A DNA stretch of 64,000 bases from Mycobacterium sp. UM_WGJ (GCF_000455125.1 NZ_AUWR01000001.1:33512-97511), one strand, 5' to 3'; numbered from the stretch's first letter, positions 50,955 through 62,170 are shown. The notes: a model not told the origin generated them from the sequence alone. Made by a program: numbers and translations.

Positions 50955-51355
50955 GACTGCGTCCAGGGCAGGCCGACTGCGCGCCAGCCGGTGCCTCCCC
51001 GGTGGCCGTGCTCATCGAGATTGCCCTCGAAGCCGTCCAGCACGTTGTAGGACGGCGTCAAGCCCAGTGCGGTACCGGTTTCGGCGGCCCCGATGGAACG
51101 GTTGCCCGAGCGGCACAAGAAGATCGCCGGCCCGCCGGCAACGCGCGCCGCCAGTTCACGGGAGAAGTCGCGGTTGGGCGTTCCATCGGAGTGAACCCAC
51201 TCGATGCAGACCAGTTCGCGGCCCAGATCGGAGACGTCGGGCAGTCCGACGAAGCGCCATTCGGCGTCGGTGCGAACGTCGATGAGCGTTGCCGCCGAGT
51301 CGTCGCGCAGTATCGCCCAGGCCTGCTCAGGTGTGATATCTCCTGCGTAGCTCAC
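50951..51355 (-). CDS. Rhodanese-domain protein, Rv0390-like
   Basis: 134 residues from GTG 51355. A single rhodanese domain: LIDVRTDAEWRFVGLPD, active-site loop CRSGNRSIGAA with catalytic Cys, and NVLDGFEGNLDEHGHRG. Homologs start at the equivalent residue (SYAGDITP), which decides the start against a longer frame. It transfers sulfane sulfur; placed 5' of metZ with overlapping ends, a role in sulfur assimilation is likely. Confidence 0.9.
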   Translation of the reverse strand: MSYAGDITPEQAWAILRDDSAATLIDVRTDAEWRFVGLPDVSDLGRELVCIEWVHSDGTPNRDFSRELAARVAGGPAIFLCRSGNRSIGAAETGTALGLTPSYNVLDGFEGNLDEHGHRGGTGWRAVGLPWTQS

Positions 51356-51398
51356 CTGCGGAAGTCTCGCACCTGAACCAGGTCGACGCCACGGGGGG

Positions 51399-52664
51399 TC
51401 ACGGCCACAGCTTGCCCAAAATGGTCGCCACCTGCGCCGCACGGTCCCGGGCGACCGCGGCGTCTGGCCCGGTGGCCAGCGCCAATCCCAGCCGCCGGCG
51501 GGGGTGCCCCTCGTGGTGGGAGAACACCACGACATCACTTTCAGTCACGCTGAGTGCATCGGCGACCACCGCTAGCCGGTCCGGCCCGGACTGGCCGTCC
51601 ACCTCGGCAGCGGTACCGACGCGGCGGCGCGAATAGATCAGCCGAGCGGCGCCGGGCGAGACCATGATGGTGTCGGTCGCCAGCCCGAGGATCCCGCGCG
51701 CCTGCAACTCGAACCCCGAGAGCCGCTGGGTGCGCAACGTCAGCAGGTTGGCGTCATAGGGGCGCACATTGACCCCGGCGAAATACACCTCGTCGCCGTA
51801 TACCAGGAGCTCCACCCCGAACAAGCCGCGTCCACCGAGCGCGCGAGCCACCCGCGCGGCGATCGACTTGGCCGCACCCAGCGCCACGGCGTTCATCGGG
51901 TGCGGTTGCCAGAACTCCACCGTCAGTTGCCCATTGGGCTCCTCGACACTGCGGTGGCCGATGGGTGCGCAGAAGTCCAGCGCCGGCCCGTCCGGACCGT
52001 CCCGATGCACAGCCAGCAGAGTGACCTCGCTGTCAAACTCCACCATGGTCTCGGCCAGCACCCGCGGCGGTGTCTCCGACGCGCTGGCCGCCACCGCGCG
52101 CTGCCAGGCGGGTTCGATGTCGCTGTCGCGGACCATCACCGAACGGCCCTCGCCGAGCGAGCCGCCCACCGGTTTGACCGACATCGGGTAACCGGCCCGC
52201 TGGGCCACCTCCCGGAGTTCCTCCACCGACCCGGCGAACCAGAACGGTGCCGTAGGCAGCCCCAACTCCTCGGAGACCAGCCGCCGCAAGCCCTCGGGGT
52301 CTGCGGCCAACCGGGCTCCGCGGATACCGGGCACCAGTTGGGTGACGCCGGTGTCGGTGGCCGCGGTCAACGCGTCGGTTGCCACCACCTCGGAGGCGAC
52401 CACCACGAATTTCGGCTGCAGCCACCGGATAGCCGCCGCCAGTTCGTCGTTGTCGCCGAGATCGACCACCACGGAGCGATCCACAATGCCGTGCAACGCG
52501 GCATCGGCGTAGCGGTCGACGGCGATCACCTCGGCGCCGAGGCGCTGCAGCGCCGTCACCAGCTCGCGGCTGAGATCACCCGACCCGAGCAATGCAACGC
52601 GGGTACGGCTGGGACCGTCGACGGGCAACCGCTCGGTCGCCAACTCCCCCGGCTCGCCGTTCAC
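51399..52664 (-). CDS. purT: Formate-dependent GAR transformylase
   Basis: 421 residues from GTG 52664; M. tuberculosis PurT has ~419. ATP-grasp enzyme: N-terminal VALLGSGDLSRELVTALQRL, ATP loop VKPVGGSLGEGRSVMV, and acidic metal site FGVELLVYGDEVYFAGVNVRP. Uses formate and ATP to formylate GAR in purine synthesis. A GGGAGGG ribosome site is present upstream. A 43-bp gap separates it from the rhodanese gene; probably the first gene of purT-rhodanese-metZ. Confidence 0.94.
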   Translation of the reverse strand: MNGEPGELATERLPVDGPSRTRVALLGSGDLSRELVTALQRLGAEVIAVDRYADAALHGIVDRSVVVDLGDNDELAAAIRWLQPKFVVVASEVVATDALTAATDTGVTQLVPGIRGARLAADPEGLRRLVSEELGLPTAPFWFAGSVEELREVAQRAGYPMSVKPVGGSLGEGRSVMVRDSDIEPAWQRAVAASASETPPRVLAETMVEFDSEVTLLAVHRDGPDGPALDFCAPIGHRSVEEPNGQLTVEFWQPHPMNAVALGAAKSIAARVARALGGRGLFGVELLVYGDEVYFAGVNVRPYDANLLTLRTQRLSGFELQARGILGLATDTIMVSPGAARLIYSRRRVGTAAEVDGQSGPDRLAVVADALSVTESDVVVFSHHEGHPRRRLGLALATGPDAAVARDRAAQVATILGKLWP

Positions 52665-52842
52665 CGCCCCACCCTCCCCGCGCCACGGCAATGTTGCATG
52701 CTGCTCCAGGATAGGGGGAAAGCCGACCGGGATGCAGCGACCGCGCACGCCGCGCTGTCAGGGCCTGCATCGGCGGGATCGCGACGATGGCGACGCTGAA
52801 TCTGGACTAGCGGTCCTGGCGCATCCGAATAGAGTCAATCCC

Positions 52843-53202
52843 ATGAGTGCACTGACCTCACCGAAGACCTACACGGGCCTGGCCGCCTTCCAGGCCGCCG
52901 ACGCGGTGTTGTGCGCCATCCCAGCGCCGTTCATCACCACCGCGCTCGACACCGTCGGATGCCCGCAAGAGATCAGGCCGGTGCTGCCGATCGTCAAAGC
53001 CGCCTCAGCGGTCGGCCTGCTATCGGCACACCGGTTTCCGGGACTGGCACGGCTGACAACCGCGGCGTTGACGTTGTATTTCGTCCTGGCGGTCGGCGCG
53101 CACATCCGGGTCCGCGACAGCATCGCCAACACCGTGCCCGCCGCGTCGTTTCTGGCCCTGTTCGCGTCGATGACGCTGCGCGGACCACAGCGCAGCGGTT
53201 AG
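52843..53202 (+). CDS. DoxX-like small membrane protein
   Basis: 119 residues from ATG 52843. Four hydrophobic segments: ~12-30, ~45-60, ~62-82 and ~92-112, in the DoxX/DoxX-like pattern. Many of these proteins act with SOD or thiol systems, but this one has no partner in view. Converges with the thioesterase, six bp apart. Confidence 0.75.
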   Translation: MSALTSPKTYTGLAAFQAADAVLCAIPAPFITTALDTVGCPQEIRPVLPIVKAASAVGLLSAHRFPGLARLTTAALTLYFVLAVGAHIRVRDSIANTVPAASFLALFASMTLRGPQRSG

Positions 53203-53208
53203 GGCTAG

Positions 53209-55184
<1,976 letters not shown>

Positions 55185-55236
55185 TTACTGTGGTCCAGCC
55201 GGTGACTGAGCCTATCTGAAGAGATTCACAAGGAGC

Positions 55237-55938
55237 GTGTTGAACGCCACTAACGGCACGGAGAGCCTGCAGCTGCCGTCCGAAACCGTCGTCCTGCTGT
55301 TTGCCGGACGTCGTCTGCCGCGCCCCTTGCGAGGGCTACCCACAGTGCAATTCGGCGACGATACGAGCACCGATGACCCGAACGCCTTGGACGCCGCGAT
55401 CGACCGCTACCGCCGGTTGGCCGTCGTCGGCGCGGACGCGGACCTGGCGCGAATACTGACCCGTCTGCTGCGCACCGACCGGCTCGACGTCGAGGTCGGG
55501 TACGTGCCGCAACGACGCACACCGGCGACCGCGGCCTACCGGTTGCCGGTCGGCTGGCGGGCCGCACGGCGGGCCCGGCGGGGTGTTGCTCAGCCGGTGC
55601 CGCTGGTCCGCGACGACGCCGGCACCGCGCTGGTGGGTGTCGGCCGGTGGCTGCCGGTGGACGGCGCCGCGGTGCTGCACGGTGAGGGAATCGTCGATGA
55701 CGCCGCCCTCTTCGACGGAGATGTGGCCGAGGTGCTGATCGAGCCGACGGGCACCGCGCCGGGAGTGCGCGCCGGTGTCCCAGGCCGGCGCGGCCGGGTA
55801 CGACGCTGGGTGGCGGGCCGCGCGGCCCAGCTGGGCACCACCGGCGCGCTGGTGGTGCGCGACGGCGTCTACAGCAGCCGAACGGTGAAGCGGTCCACCT
55901 TTTATCGCCACATCGAGGACTGGCTGCTCGTGCGATGA
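55237..55938 (+). CDS. Conserved actinobacterial protein, Rv0358-like
   Basis: 233 residues from GTG with AAGGAG directly upstream. The N-terminal part has an alternating beta/alpha pattern (VVLLFAGRRLP, LAVVGADADLARILTRLL). The C-terminal half is a beta-rich domain ending RSTFYRHIEDWLLVR. It recalls the NAD-kinase/diacylglycerol-kinase fold, but key motifs are missing. Function unknown. It is 42 bp before the M50 protease gene, the same pair as in M. tuberculosis. Confidence 0.75.
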   Translation: MLNATNGTESLQLPSETVVLLFAGRRLPRPLRGLPTVQFGDDTSTDDPNALDAAIDRYRRLAVVGADADLARILTRLLRTDRLDVEVGYVPQRRTPATAAYRLPVGWRAARRARRGVAQPVPLVRDDAGTALVGVGRWLPVDGAAVLHGEGIVDDAALFDGDVAEVLIEPTGTAPGVRAGVPGRRGRVRRWVAGRAAQLGTTGALVVRDGVYSSRTVKRSTFYRHIEDWLLVR

Positions 55939-55980
55939 CGAGGCCGGCCGGAGGACCGCCGAGAGCGTCCCGGCCGCACG

Positions 55981-56784
55981 GTGGCTAGCTTCTACTGGGT
56001 GAACGTGCATCCGCTGCGCGGGCAGGCGGTACGGCCCAGCCCGGTCTTCCTGGCACTGGTGGCCGTGACTGTCCTGGGCGGTGCGCTGGCGTGGCGGGCC
56101 GGTGAAGAGATCCGGCCGCACGCCTACGCCGGGGTGTTCGTGTTCGTCATCGCCGGCTGGCTGGTCTCGCTGTGCCTACACGAGTTCGGCCACGCCTACA
56201 CCGCCTGGCGGTTCGGTGACCACGGTGCAGAGATGCGCGGCTATCTGACCCTCAACCCGCTGCGCTACACCCATCCGGGCCTGTCCCTGGTGCTGCCGAT
56301 GCTGTTCATCGTGCTCGGCGGCATCGGGCTGCCCGGCGGGGCGGTCTATGTGCAGACGTCGTTCATGACGCCGCGGCGGCGCACCCTGGTCAGTCTGGCG
56401 GGTCCGGCCGCCAACCTGGTGCTGGCCGTGCTGTTGCTGGGTGCCACCCGCGCCCTGTATGACCCTGCGCATCCGGTGTTCTGGTCCGGGGTGGCGTTCT
56501 TGGGCTTCCTGGAGCTGACCGCGGTGGTACTGAACCTGCTGCCGGTCCCGGGACTCGACGGCTACGGCGCGCTGGAGCCGCACCTGAGCCCGGCGACCCG
56601 ACGCGCCGTGGCGCCGTTCCAGCAGTGGGGCCTGCTGGTGCTGCTGATGTTGCTGCTGGCGTCGCCGATGCTGAACCAGAAGTTCTTCTCGCTGGTGTTG
56701 TGGTTCTTCGACCTGTTCGATGTGCCGCGCCTGCTGGTGTCGTGGGGTTTGAGCCTGACCCAGTTCTGGAATTCCTGGTTCTGA
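55981..56784 (+). CDS. Site-2-protease-like M50 membrane metalloprotease, Rv0359-like
   Basis: 267 residues from GTG. Six to seven membrane segments. Zinc motif HEFGH (residues 67-71) in LCLHEFGHAYTA, and the third ligand Asp in LNLLPVPGLDGYG. No PDZ domain, unlike Rip1. It would cleave substrates in the membrane; the target is unknown. Probably co-transcribed with the Rv0358-like gene. Confidence 0.88.
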   Translation: MASFYWVNVHPLRGQAVRPSPVFLALVAVTVLGGALAWRAGEEIRPHAYAGVFVFVIAGWLVSLCLHEFGHAYTAWRFGDHGAEMRGYLTLNPLRYTHPGLSLVLPMLFIVLGGIGLPGGAVYVQTSFMTPRRRTLVSLAGPAANLVLAVLLLGATRALYDPAHPVFWSGVAFLGFLELTAVVLNLLPVPGLDGYGALEPHLSPATRRAVAPFQQWGLLVLLMLLLASPMLNQKFFSLVLWFFDLFDVPRLLVSWGLSLTQFWNSWF

Positions 56785-56837
56785 GTTCCCCGCCCGGTGT
56801 GAACCCGACTTCACGCCCAACAGCGGGCCAGTCCGCC

Positions 56838-56843
56838 TATATT
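56838..56843 (+). promoter_or_regulatory. -10 box for CDF exporter gene
   Basis: TATATT, eight nt before ATG 56852; leaderless or near-leaderless. Confidence 0.5.
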
Positions 56844-56851
56844 CACCTCCC

Positions 56852-57736
56852 ATGGGCGCCGGTCACGATCACCGTCACACCGACTCCCGGCTGTCTCGAA
56901 TGGTCCTCGGCGCCGCCATCCTGAGCGCGTTCTTCGTCATCGAACTGACCACGGCGATCACCATCAACTCGATGGCCCTGCTGGCCGACGCAGGCCATCT
57001 TCTGACCGATCTGGCCGCCCTGTTCATGGGGGCGGCCGCGGTGATGTTGACCCGGCGCGGCAGCACGTCACCGTCGCGCACCTACGGCTGGCACCGCGCC
57101 GAGGTGTTCACCGCGGTCGCCAATGCGGTGCTGCTGATCGGGGTGGCGACGTTCATCCTCACCGAGGCGATCCGCCGCATCGGCACCGCGCCGGACGTAC
57201 CCGGGGTGCCGATGATCGTGGTCGCCCTGGCCGGAATCACCGTCAACGTCGGCGTCGCGTGGGTGCTGCGATCGCACTCGACCGAGAGTCTGGCGGTGCG
57301 CGGCGCCTACATGGAGGTGGTCGCCGACACCGTCGGCAGCGTGGGCGTGCTGATCGCCGGTGTGGTCACCATCACCACCGGCTGGCCCTACGCCGACGTA
57401 GTGGTCGCGGTCTTCGTCGCACTATGGGTGCTGCCCCGAGCGTTCGCACTGGCCGGCGCGGCCCTGCGGATCCTGTCCGAGGCCTCCCCCAGCCACATCG
57501 ATGTCGCCGAGCTGCGCGCGGCGCTCGCCGCCGTCGACGGAGTCACCGACGTGCATGACCTGCACGTCTGGACGTTGGTGCCCGGCCAGGACATGGCCAC
57601 CGCCCACCTGGGCACCAGCGCCGACGCCGGCCGCGTATTGGCCGACGCTCGGGCCGTGCTGGCCGCCCGCGGGCTTACCCACGCCACCGTGCAGGTGGAG
57701 CCTGCCGGGCAGGGTGGTCGTTGCCCACTCGGGTGA
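56852..57736 (+). CDS. Cation diffusion facilitator (ZitB-like) metal exporter
   Basis: 294 residues. Six membrane helices over ~15-205, then a cytosolic ferredoxin-like domain (~210-290, ending QVEPAGQ). Metal site in helix 2 is DAGHLLTD (Asp, His, Asp), and helix 5 has MEVVADTVGS. His-rich N-terminus GAGHDHRHTD. Should export Zn2+ or a similar ion in exchange for H+. No orthologous gene lies here in M. tuberculosis, so it is an insertion between the M50 and DUF3151 genes. Confidence 0.88.
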   Translation: MGAGHDHRHTDSRLSRMVLGAAILSAFFVIELTTAITINSMALLADAGHLLTDLAALFMGAAAVMLTRRGSTSPSRTYGWHRAEVFTAVANAVLLIGVATFILTEAIRRIGTAPDVPGVPMIVVALAGITVNVGVAWVLRSHSTESLAVRGAYMEVVADTVGSVGVLIAGVVTITTGWPYADVVVAVFVALWVLPRAFALAGAALRILSEASPSHIDVAELRAALAAVDGVTDVHDLHVWTLVPGQDMATAHLGTSADAGRVLADARAVLAARGLTHATVQVEPAGQGGRCPLG

Positions 57737-57769
57737 TGCCCTAGGTGTTCTCGACGGGCACGCCGTGGG

Positions 57770-58195
57770 TCAGCTCAGCCCCAGCGCAGTGCGAGCGCCG
57801 GGATCGCAGTCGTCGAGCAGAGCCAGGCAGCGCGTCTGTTCGTCGGTCTCCCCGATGGTGGTGGCGGCACGCGCCAGCGCGGCCACACACCGCAAGAAGC
57901 CACGGTTGGGTTCATGCGCGTACGGCACCGGGCCGTAGCCCTTCCAGCCGTTGCGGCGCAGCTGGTCCAGGCCCCGGTGGTAGCCGGTGCGCGCGTAGGC
58001 GTAGGCGGTGACCGCCTTGTCCTCGGCGAACGCCGCTTCGGCCAGCGCCGCCCATGCCACCGAGGCCGCCGGATGCGCGGCCGCGACGAGCTCGGGGTTC
58101 TGGTTGGCCCGCAGGGCGGCCTCGGCATCGGGGTCGCCGGGCAGCAAGATCGGATCGGGGCGCAGGAGATCACCGGTGAGAGTCACATCGTTCAT
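57770..58195 (-). CDS. DUF3151 protein, Rv0360c-like
   Basis: 141 residues from ATG 58195. DUF3151 pattern: HPAASVAWAALAEAAF, YAYARTGYHRGLDQLRRNGWKGYGPVPYAHEPNRGFLRC. All-helical, TPR-like, cytosolic. Function unknown but very conserved in actinobacteria. The earlier in-frame start adds nine residues with no support. Confidence 0.85.
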   Translation of the reverse strand: MNDVTLTGDLLRPDPILLPGDPDAEAALRANQNPELVAAAHPAASVAWAALAEAAFAEDKAVTAYAYARTGYHRGLDQLRRNGWKGYGPVPYAHEPNRGFLRCVAALARAATTIGETDEQTRCLALLDDCDPGARTALGLS

Positions 58196-58303
58196 TGTGC
58201 CGTGCCGTCCATGGCCAGCCACTCCGGCGATCGGCAGGCTCGCTCAGTAAACTAGCGCCAGCCGATCCGAATCAGCCGGCGGACATTGGAGGATCAGCCA
58301 CTC

Positions 58304-59101
58304 ATGCCGAACCCACCGGAACCGGACAACAGTGAGCCGAGCGACGACGAAGCCAGCGCTCCCACTGAGCAGCCCGACGGCGACGAGACGGCGACGGCCA
58401 TCCTGGCGGAGACACCGGCCGAAGCCGACGCCGTCACCGAGGTGATCACCACCGAGGCCACGCCCACCGAACCCGGTCCCGACGGGTCACCGGAACGCCG
58501 CTTCACCGCACCCGGATTCGACGCCGGGCACACCGAGGTCATCCCGTCGATGGGCGATGCCGAAACCGAAGTGATCGCCCAGCAAGGCGATGAGACGGGA
58601 AAGGCGATACCGCAACAGATCCCGGCGCGGGTCGGCGGCAAACTGCCGTCGACCGTCTCGCGCAGCTGGGGCTGGGTGATGGCGGTGATCCTGATCATCA
58701 TGGCGCTCGCGGTCATCGCGGTGCTGGGCACGCTGTGGCTGACCCGCGACACTCGCCAGGCCGCCTCGCAAGAAGAGCATGTGCGCACCACGATCCAGAA
58801 CTTCGACATCGCCATGCAGAACGGTGACCTGGCCGCACTGCGCAGCCTCACCTGCGGCGACATCCGCGACCGCTACGTCAACTACGACCAAAAGGCTTGG
58901 GACGACACCCACCGCCGAATCGCGGCGGCCAAGCAGTACCCGGTGGTCGCCAGCATCGACGAGGTTGTCGTCAACGACGGCCAGGCCGAGGCCAATGTCA
59001 CCGCTTTCATGGCCTACGAACCGCGGGTCCGCTCAACTCGTAGCTTCGACCTGCAGTTCCGCGACGACCAGTGGAAGATCTGCCAGTCACACGGGAGCTA
59101 G
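58304..59101 (+). CDS. Membrane-anchored protein with NTF2-like domain, Rv0361-like
   Basis: 265 residues from ATG 58304, GGAGG ten nt upstream. Residues 1-~110 are acidic, Thr/Glu-rich and disordered. One membrane helix (~128-150: WVMAVILIIMALAVIAVLGTL) follows, then an extracellular NTF2/DUF4878-like domain (VRTTIQNFDIAMQNGDLAAL to the end). A -10 box TAAACT near 58247 would give a ~50-nt leader. Cell-envelope role likely, exact role unknown. In M. tuberculosis mgtE follows; here fba follows directly. Confidence 0.8.
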   Translation: MPNPPEPDNSEPSDDEASAPTEQPDGDETATAILAETPAEADAVTEVITTEATPTEPGPDGSPERRFTAPGFDAGHTEVIPSMGDAETEVIAQQGDETGKAIPQQIPARVGGKLPSTVSRSWGWVMAVILIIMALAVIAVLGTLWLTRDTRQAASQEEHVRTTIQNFDIAMQNGDLAALRSLTCGDIRDRYVNYDQKAWDDTHRRIAAAKQYPVVASIDEVVVNDGQAEANVTAFMAYEPRVRSTRSFDLQFRDDQWKICQSHGS

Positions 59102-59123
59102 CAAAGCCCATCGACTCTGCGCC

Positions 59124-59156
59124 CACGGCGGGGCCGGCTCGAACTGCCCCGCCGTG
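59124..59156. terminator. Hairpin between convergent Rv0361-like gene and fba
   Basis: CACGGCGGGGC at 59124-59134 pairs perfectly with GCCCCGCCGTG at 59146-59156, loop 11 nt. GC-rich, no T-tract. Bidirectional terminator. Confidence 0.6.
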
Positions 59157-59175
59157 AACGCGCCGAGTCAGCGAC

Positions 59176-60207
59176 TCAGGCCAGGCTCTTGCCGGCGCTG
59201 TGCAGGTCGTTGCAGGCCTCGATGACCCGCTCGGTCATGGCGGCCTCGGCCTTTTTGAGGTAGCTGCGCGGGTCGTAGGTCTTCTTGTTGCCGACCTCGC
59301 CGTCGATCTTGAGCACACCGTCGTAGTTGGTGAACATGTGCGCGGCGATCGGGCGGGTGAACGCGTACTGGGTGTCGGTGTCGACGTTCATCTTCACCAC
59401 ACCGTGCTGCAACGCCTCTTCGATCTCGGACTTCAGCGAACCCGAGCCGCCGTGGAAGACGAAGTTGAACGGCTTGGAGCCGGCCGCCAGACCCAGCTTC
59501 GCCGCCGCCACCTTCTGGCCCTCGCCCAGGATGTCGGGGCGCAGTTTGACGTTGCCGGGCTTGTAGACGCCGTGCACGTTGCCGAAGGTGGCGGCCAGCA
59601 GGTACTCGCCGTGGTCGCCGACCCCGAGGGCGTCGATGGTCTTCTCGAAGTCCTCGGGGGTGGTGTAGAGCTTCTCGTTGATCTCGGCTTCCACCCCGTC
59701 CTCTTCGCCGCCGACCACGCCGATCTCGATCTCCAGGATGATCTTGGCGGCCGCCGCCTTGGCCAGCAGCTCCTTGGCGATTTCCAGGTTCTCGTCGATC
59801 GGCACCGCCGAGCCGTCCCACATGTGCGACTGGAACAGCGGGTTCTCGCCGGCCTTGACCCGCTCAGCCGAGATCGCCAGCAGCGGCCGCACGAAGCCGT
59901 CCAGCTTGTCCTTCGGGCAGTGGTCGGTGTGCAGGGCCACGTTGATCGGGTACTTGGCGGCGATCACGTGGGTGAACTCGGCCAGTGCCACCGCGCCGGT
60001 CACCATGTCCTTGACGCCCAGGCCGGAGCCGAACTCGGCGCCGCCGGTGGAGAACTGGATGATGCCATCGCTGCCGGCGTCGGCGAAGCCCTTGATCGCG
60101 GCGTTGATGGTCTCCGATGACGTGCAGTTGATCGCCGGGAACGCGTACGCATTCTGCTTAGCGCGGCCCAGCATCTCGGCGTAGACCTCGGGGGTGGCGA
60201 TGGGCAT
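59176..60207 (-). CDS. fba: Fructose-bisphosphate aldolase, class II
   Basis: 343 residues from ATG 60207 (AGGAGAGA nine nt upstream; M. tuberculosis has 344). Zinc enzyme of glycolysis and gluconeogenesis. Motifs: YAFPAINCTSSETINA, VALHTDHCPK (catalytic Asp and zinc His), LEIEIGVVGGEED, FVFHGGSGS (zinc His) and VKMNVDTDTQYAFTRP. The longer open frame upstream overlaps the divergent DedA promoter and is not used. Confidence 0.97.
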   Translation of the reverse strand: MPIATPEVYAEMLGRAKQNAYAFPAINCTSSETINAAIKGFADAGSDGIIQFSTGGAEFGSGLGVKDMVTGAVALAEFTHVIAAKYPINVALHTDHCPKDKLDGFVRPLLAISAERVKAGENPLFQSHMWDGSAVPIDENLEIAKELLAKAAAAKIILEIEIGVVGGEEDGVEAEINEKLYTTPEDFEKTIDALGVGDHGEYLLAATFGNVHGVYKPGNVKLRPDILGEGQKVAAAKLGLAAGSKPFNFVFHGGSGSLKSEIEEALQHGVVKMNVDTDTQYAFTRPIAAHMFTNYDGVLKIDGEVGNKKTYDPRSYLKKAEAAMTERVIEACNDLHSAGKSLA

Positions 60208-60280
60208 GGGAACTCTCTCCTCTTGGCTGACCGAACCTGCCCCCGAGTATCTCAGGGGCGGTTTCACCGGTACCCCCCGG

Positions 60281-60286
60281 TATGTT
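60281..60286 (+). promoter_or_regulatory. -10 box for DedA gene
   Basis: TATGTT, eight nt before ATG 60295; supports the short start. Confidence 0.45.
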
Positions 60287-60294
60287 GGTGCGTC

Positions 60295-60993
60295 ATGAGC
60301 ACCACCGTGGTCGCGATGCCCGGCCTGCTGGACCCGATGTACTGGCTCGGTTCCGGGGGCATCTTCCACGGCGCCGTACTGCCGGCCATCCTGGTGGTGG
60401 TCTTCATCGAGACCGGTCTGCTGTTCCCCCTGCTGCCGGGTGAATCACTGCTGTTCACCGGTGGTCTGCTGGCCGCCAAGGGGCTGGCTCCCGACATCTG
60501 GATTTTGGCGCCCGCAGTCGCTGTGGTGGCGGTGCTGGGCGATCAGTGCGGCTACTTCATCGGCCGGCGGATCGGGCCGGCGCTGTTCAAGAAGGAAGAT
60601 TCCCGCTTCTTCAAGAAGCACTACGTGACCGAGTCGCACGCGTTCTTCGAGAAGTACGGGCCGTGGGCGATCATCCTGGCCCGGTTCGCGCCGTTCGTCC
60701 GGACGTTCGTGCCGGTGGTCGCGGGTGTCTCCTACATGCGCTACCCGGTGTATCTGGCGTTCGACATCGTCGGCGGCATCCTGTGGGGCGCCGGCGTGAC
60801 GACGCTGGGTTACTTTCTGGGCAACGTGCCGTTCGTCCACGAGAACCTGGAAAAGATCATCCTGGTGATCCTGTTCGTCTCGATGATCCCGGCGTTCATC
60901 GCCACGGCGAAGGCCTACCGCAGCCGCCGCGGCGGCGGAGCACCCGCGGACGCCACCGCTGACTCGGCGCTCACGGCGCAACAGCCCGAGTAG
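60295..60993 (+). CDS. DedA-family (SNARE-associated/VTT) membrane protein, Rv0364-like
   Basis: 232 residues from ATG 60295. Five to six hydrophobic segments. The DedA core is complete: FIETGLLFPLLPGESLLFTGG (re-entrant Pro/Glu loop), GDQCGYFIGRRIG, and a second loop GPWAIILARFAPFVRTFVPVVAG with the conserved Arg residues. DedA proteins act as lipid carriers/flippases (undecaprenyl phosphate or phospholipids). Substrate here not known. Divergent from fba. Confidence 0.9.
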   Translation: MSTTVVAMPGLLDPMYWLGSGGIFHGAVLPAILVVVFIETGLLFPLLPGESLLFTGGLLAAKGLAPDIWILAPAVAVVAVLGDQCGYFIGRRIGPALFKKEDSRFFKKHYVTESHAFFEKYGPWAIILARFAPFVRTFVPVVAGVSYMRYPVYLAFDIVGGILWGAGVTTLGYFLGNVPFVHENLEKIILVILFVSMIPAFIATAKAYRSRRGGGAPADATADSALTAQQPE

Positions 60994-61013
60994 ACCGGGC
61001 GCTCAGGGCAGAG

Positions 61014-62141
61014 TCACCGGGCCGGTGCGGCGGCCGCGACACAGTGCGCGGCCTCCATCAGCATCCAGCCGCCCAACTGCACCGACAGGTCACGTTCGGG
61101 GATCTCGGATTCGCGCACCGCACCGGCAATGGAGGTGGCCACGACGCCATCGGCCCGGGGCAGCTCCGCGGGCTGGTCCCAGAACGCCCCGAACAACGGC
61201 AGCCCGTCGACCGATTGCCGGTAATCCCACGCCGATTTCGCCGATGACAGCACCAACCCGCCGGCGGTGTCGCGTGCCTCGGCGTCGGCGGCGGACTCCT
61301 CCGGCAGCGCGGTGGCGACCAGTGCCAGGTAGCGGGCGGTGATCCCGGCGAACAGCCCGCCGTCGCCGCCGCCGGCGCCCTTGATCACCCCGCCCGGGGC
61401 CATCCGCTTGCTCACCGCGGCCACCAGCCGGCGCACCCGGGCGGCGTGGCGCGGGTCCCCGGTGCGCACCGCCAACTCGGTCTCGAGCCCGAGCACCACG
61501 CCCTGGCAGTAGGTGTACTCGGCACGCACCAGCGAACCCTCCCTGATGCCGTCGAACACCAGGTCGGTGTCCGGGTCGATCAGGGTCGCTTCGATCCAGT
61601 CGCCCATTTGCTGGGCACGCTCCAGCCACCCGGGTTCGCGGGCCAGAAATATCCCGGCCGGGCCGTTGGCGGGGGCGTTGAAGAAGGGGGCGGTGAACTG
61701 TTCGTCCTTGCGCCATGGAATGCCACCGCCGGCTTCGGGCATCCATGATTCGGTCAGCTCGCGAGTCAGGGTGCCCAAAGCGCGGTGTCGGTCGACACCG
61801 GTGACGGTGGCTGCGCGTTGGATCGCCAGTGCCAGCCAGGCCATGTCGTCGTAGTAGGCGTTGGTCCAGCGGCCCACGTTGCGCAGCCGGTGGGTGCGGA
61901 TCTGCCGTTTGATCCGTGTCACCCGTTCGGGTTGTGGATCCCGCAGCTGGGCATCGACCAGGCAGTCGATCAGGTGGGCCTGCCACCAGTAGTGCCAGTG
62001 TGGGGCGCGCCGGATCGGCGGCCAGGCGACCACGCCGAGCTGGGTGCCCGGCAGATGCCAGAGCGACTTGAGGTGTCTCGCGCTGACGGCAGCCTCGGCG
62101 CTCTCGGCCCGATTTGCCCAGAGGAGATCCATGGGGTCCAT
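61014..62141 (-). CDS. GH76-family glycoside hydrolase-like protein, Rv0365c-like
   Basis: 375 residues. (alpha/alpha)6 barrel; the catalytic pair is Asp98-Asp99 in NAYYDDMAWLALA. Further helices with TYCQGVVLGLETELA and GDGGLFAGITARYLAL match the family (alpha-1,6-mannanases). No signal peptide, so the substrate would be cytosolic, or the protein has a non-Sec route; mannoside or lipomannan turnover is a guess. A second ATG three codons in is possible. Confidence 0.85.
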   Translation of the reverse strand: MDPMDLLWANRAESAEAAVSARHLKSLWHLPGTQLGVVAWPPIRRAPHWHYWWQAHLIDCLVDAQLRDPQPERVTRIKRQIRTHRLRNVGRWTNAYYDDMAWLALAIQRAATVTGVDRHRALGTLTRELTESWMPEAGGGIPWRKDEQFTAPFFNAPANGPAGIFLAREPGWLERAQQMGDWIEATLIDPDTDLVFDGIREGSLVRAEYTYCQGVVLGLETELAVRTGDPRHAARVRRLVAAVSKRMAPGGVIKGAGGGDGGLFAGITARYLALVATALPEESAADAEARDTAGGLVLSSAKSAWDYRQSVDGLPLFGAFWDQPAELPRADGVVATSIAGAVRESEIPERDLSVQLGGWMLMEAAHCVAAAAPAR

Positions 62142-62170
62142 GGCCCTAGATCTTGCCGCATAAGCCGAAC

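Noticed and set aside
60208-60369. Longer N-terminus for fba
   Set aside because: ATG 60207 has a strong ribosome site and gives the normal length; the extra part would run through the divergent DedA promoter.
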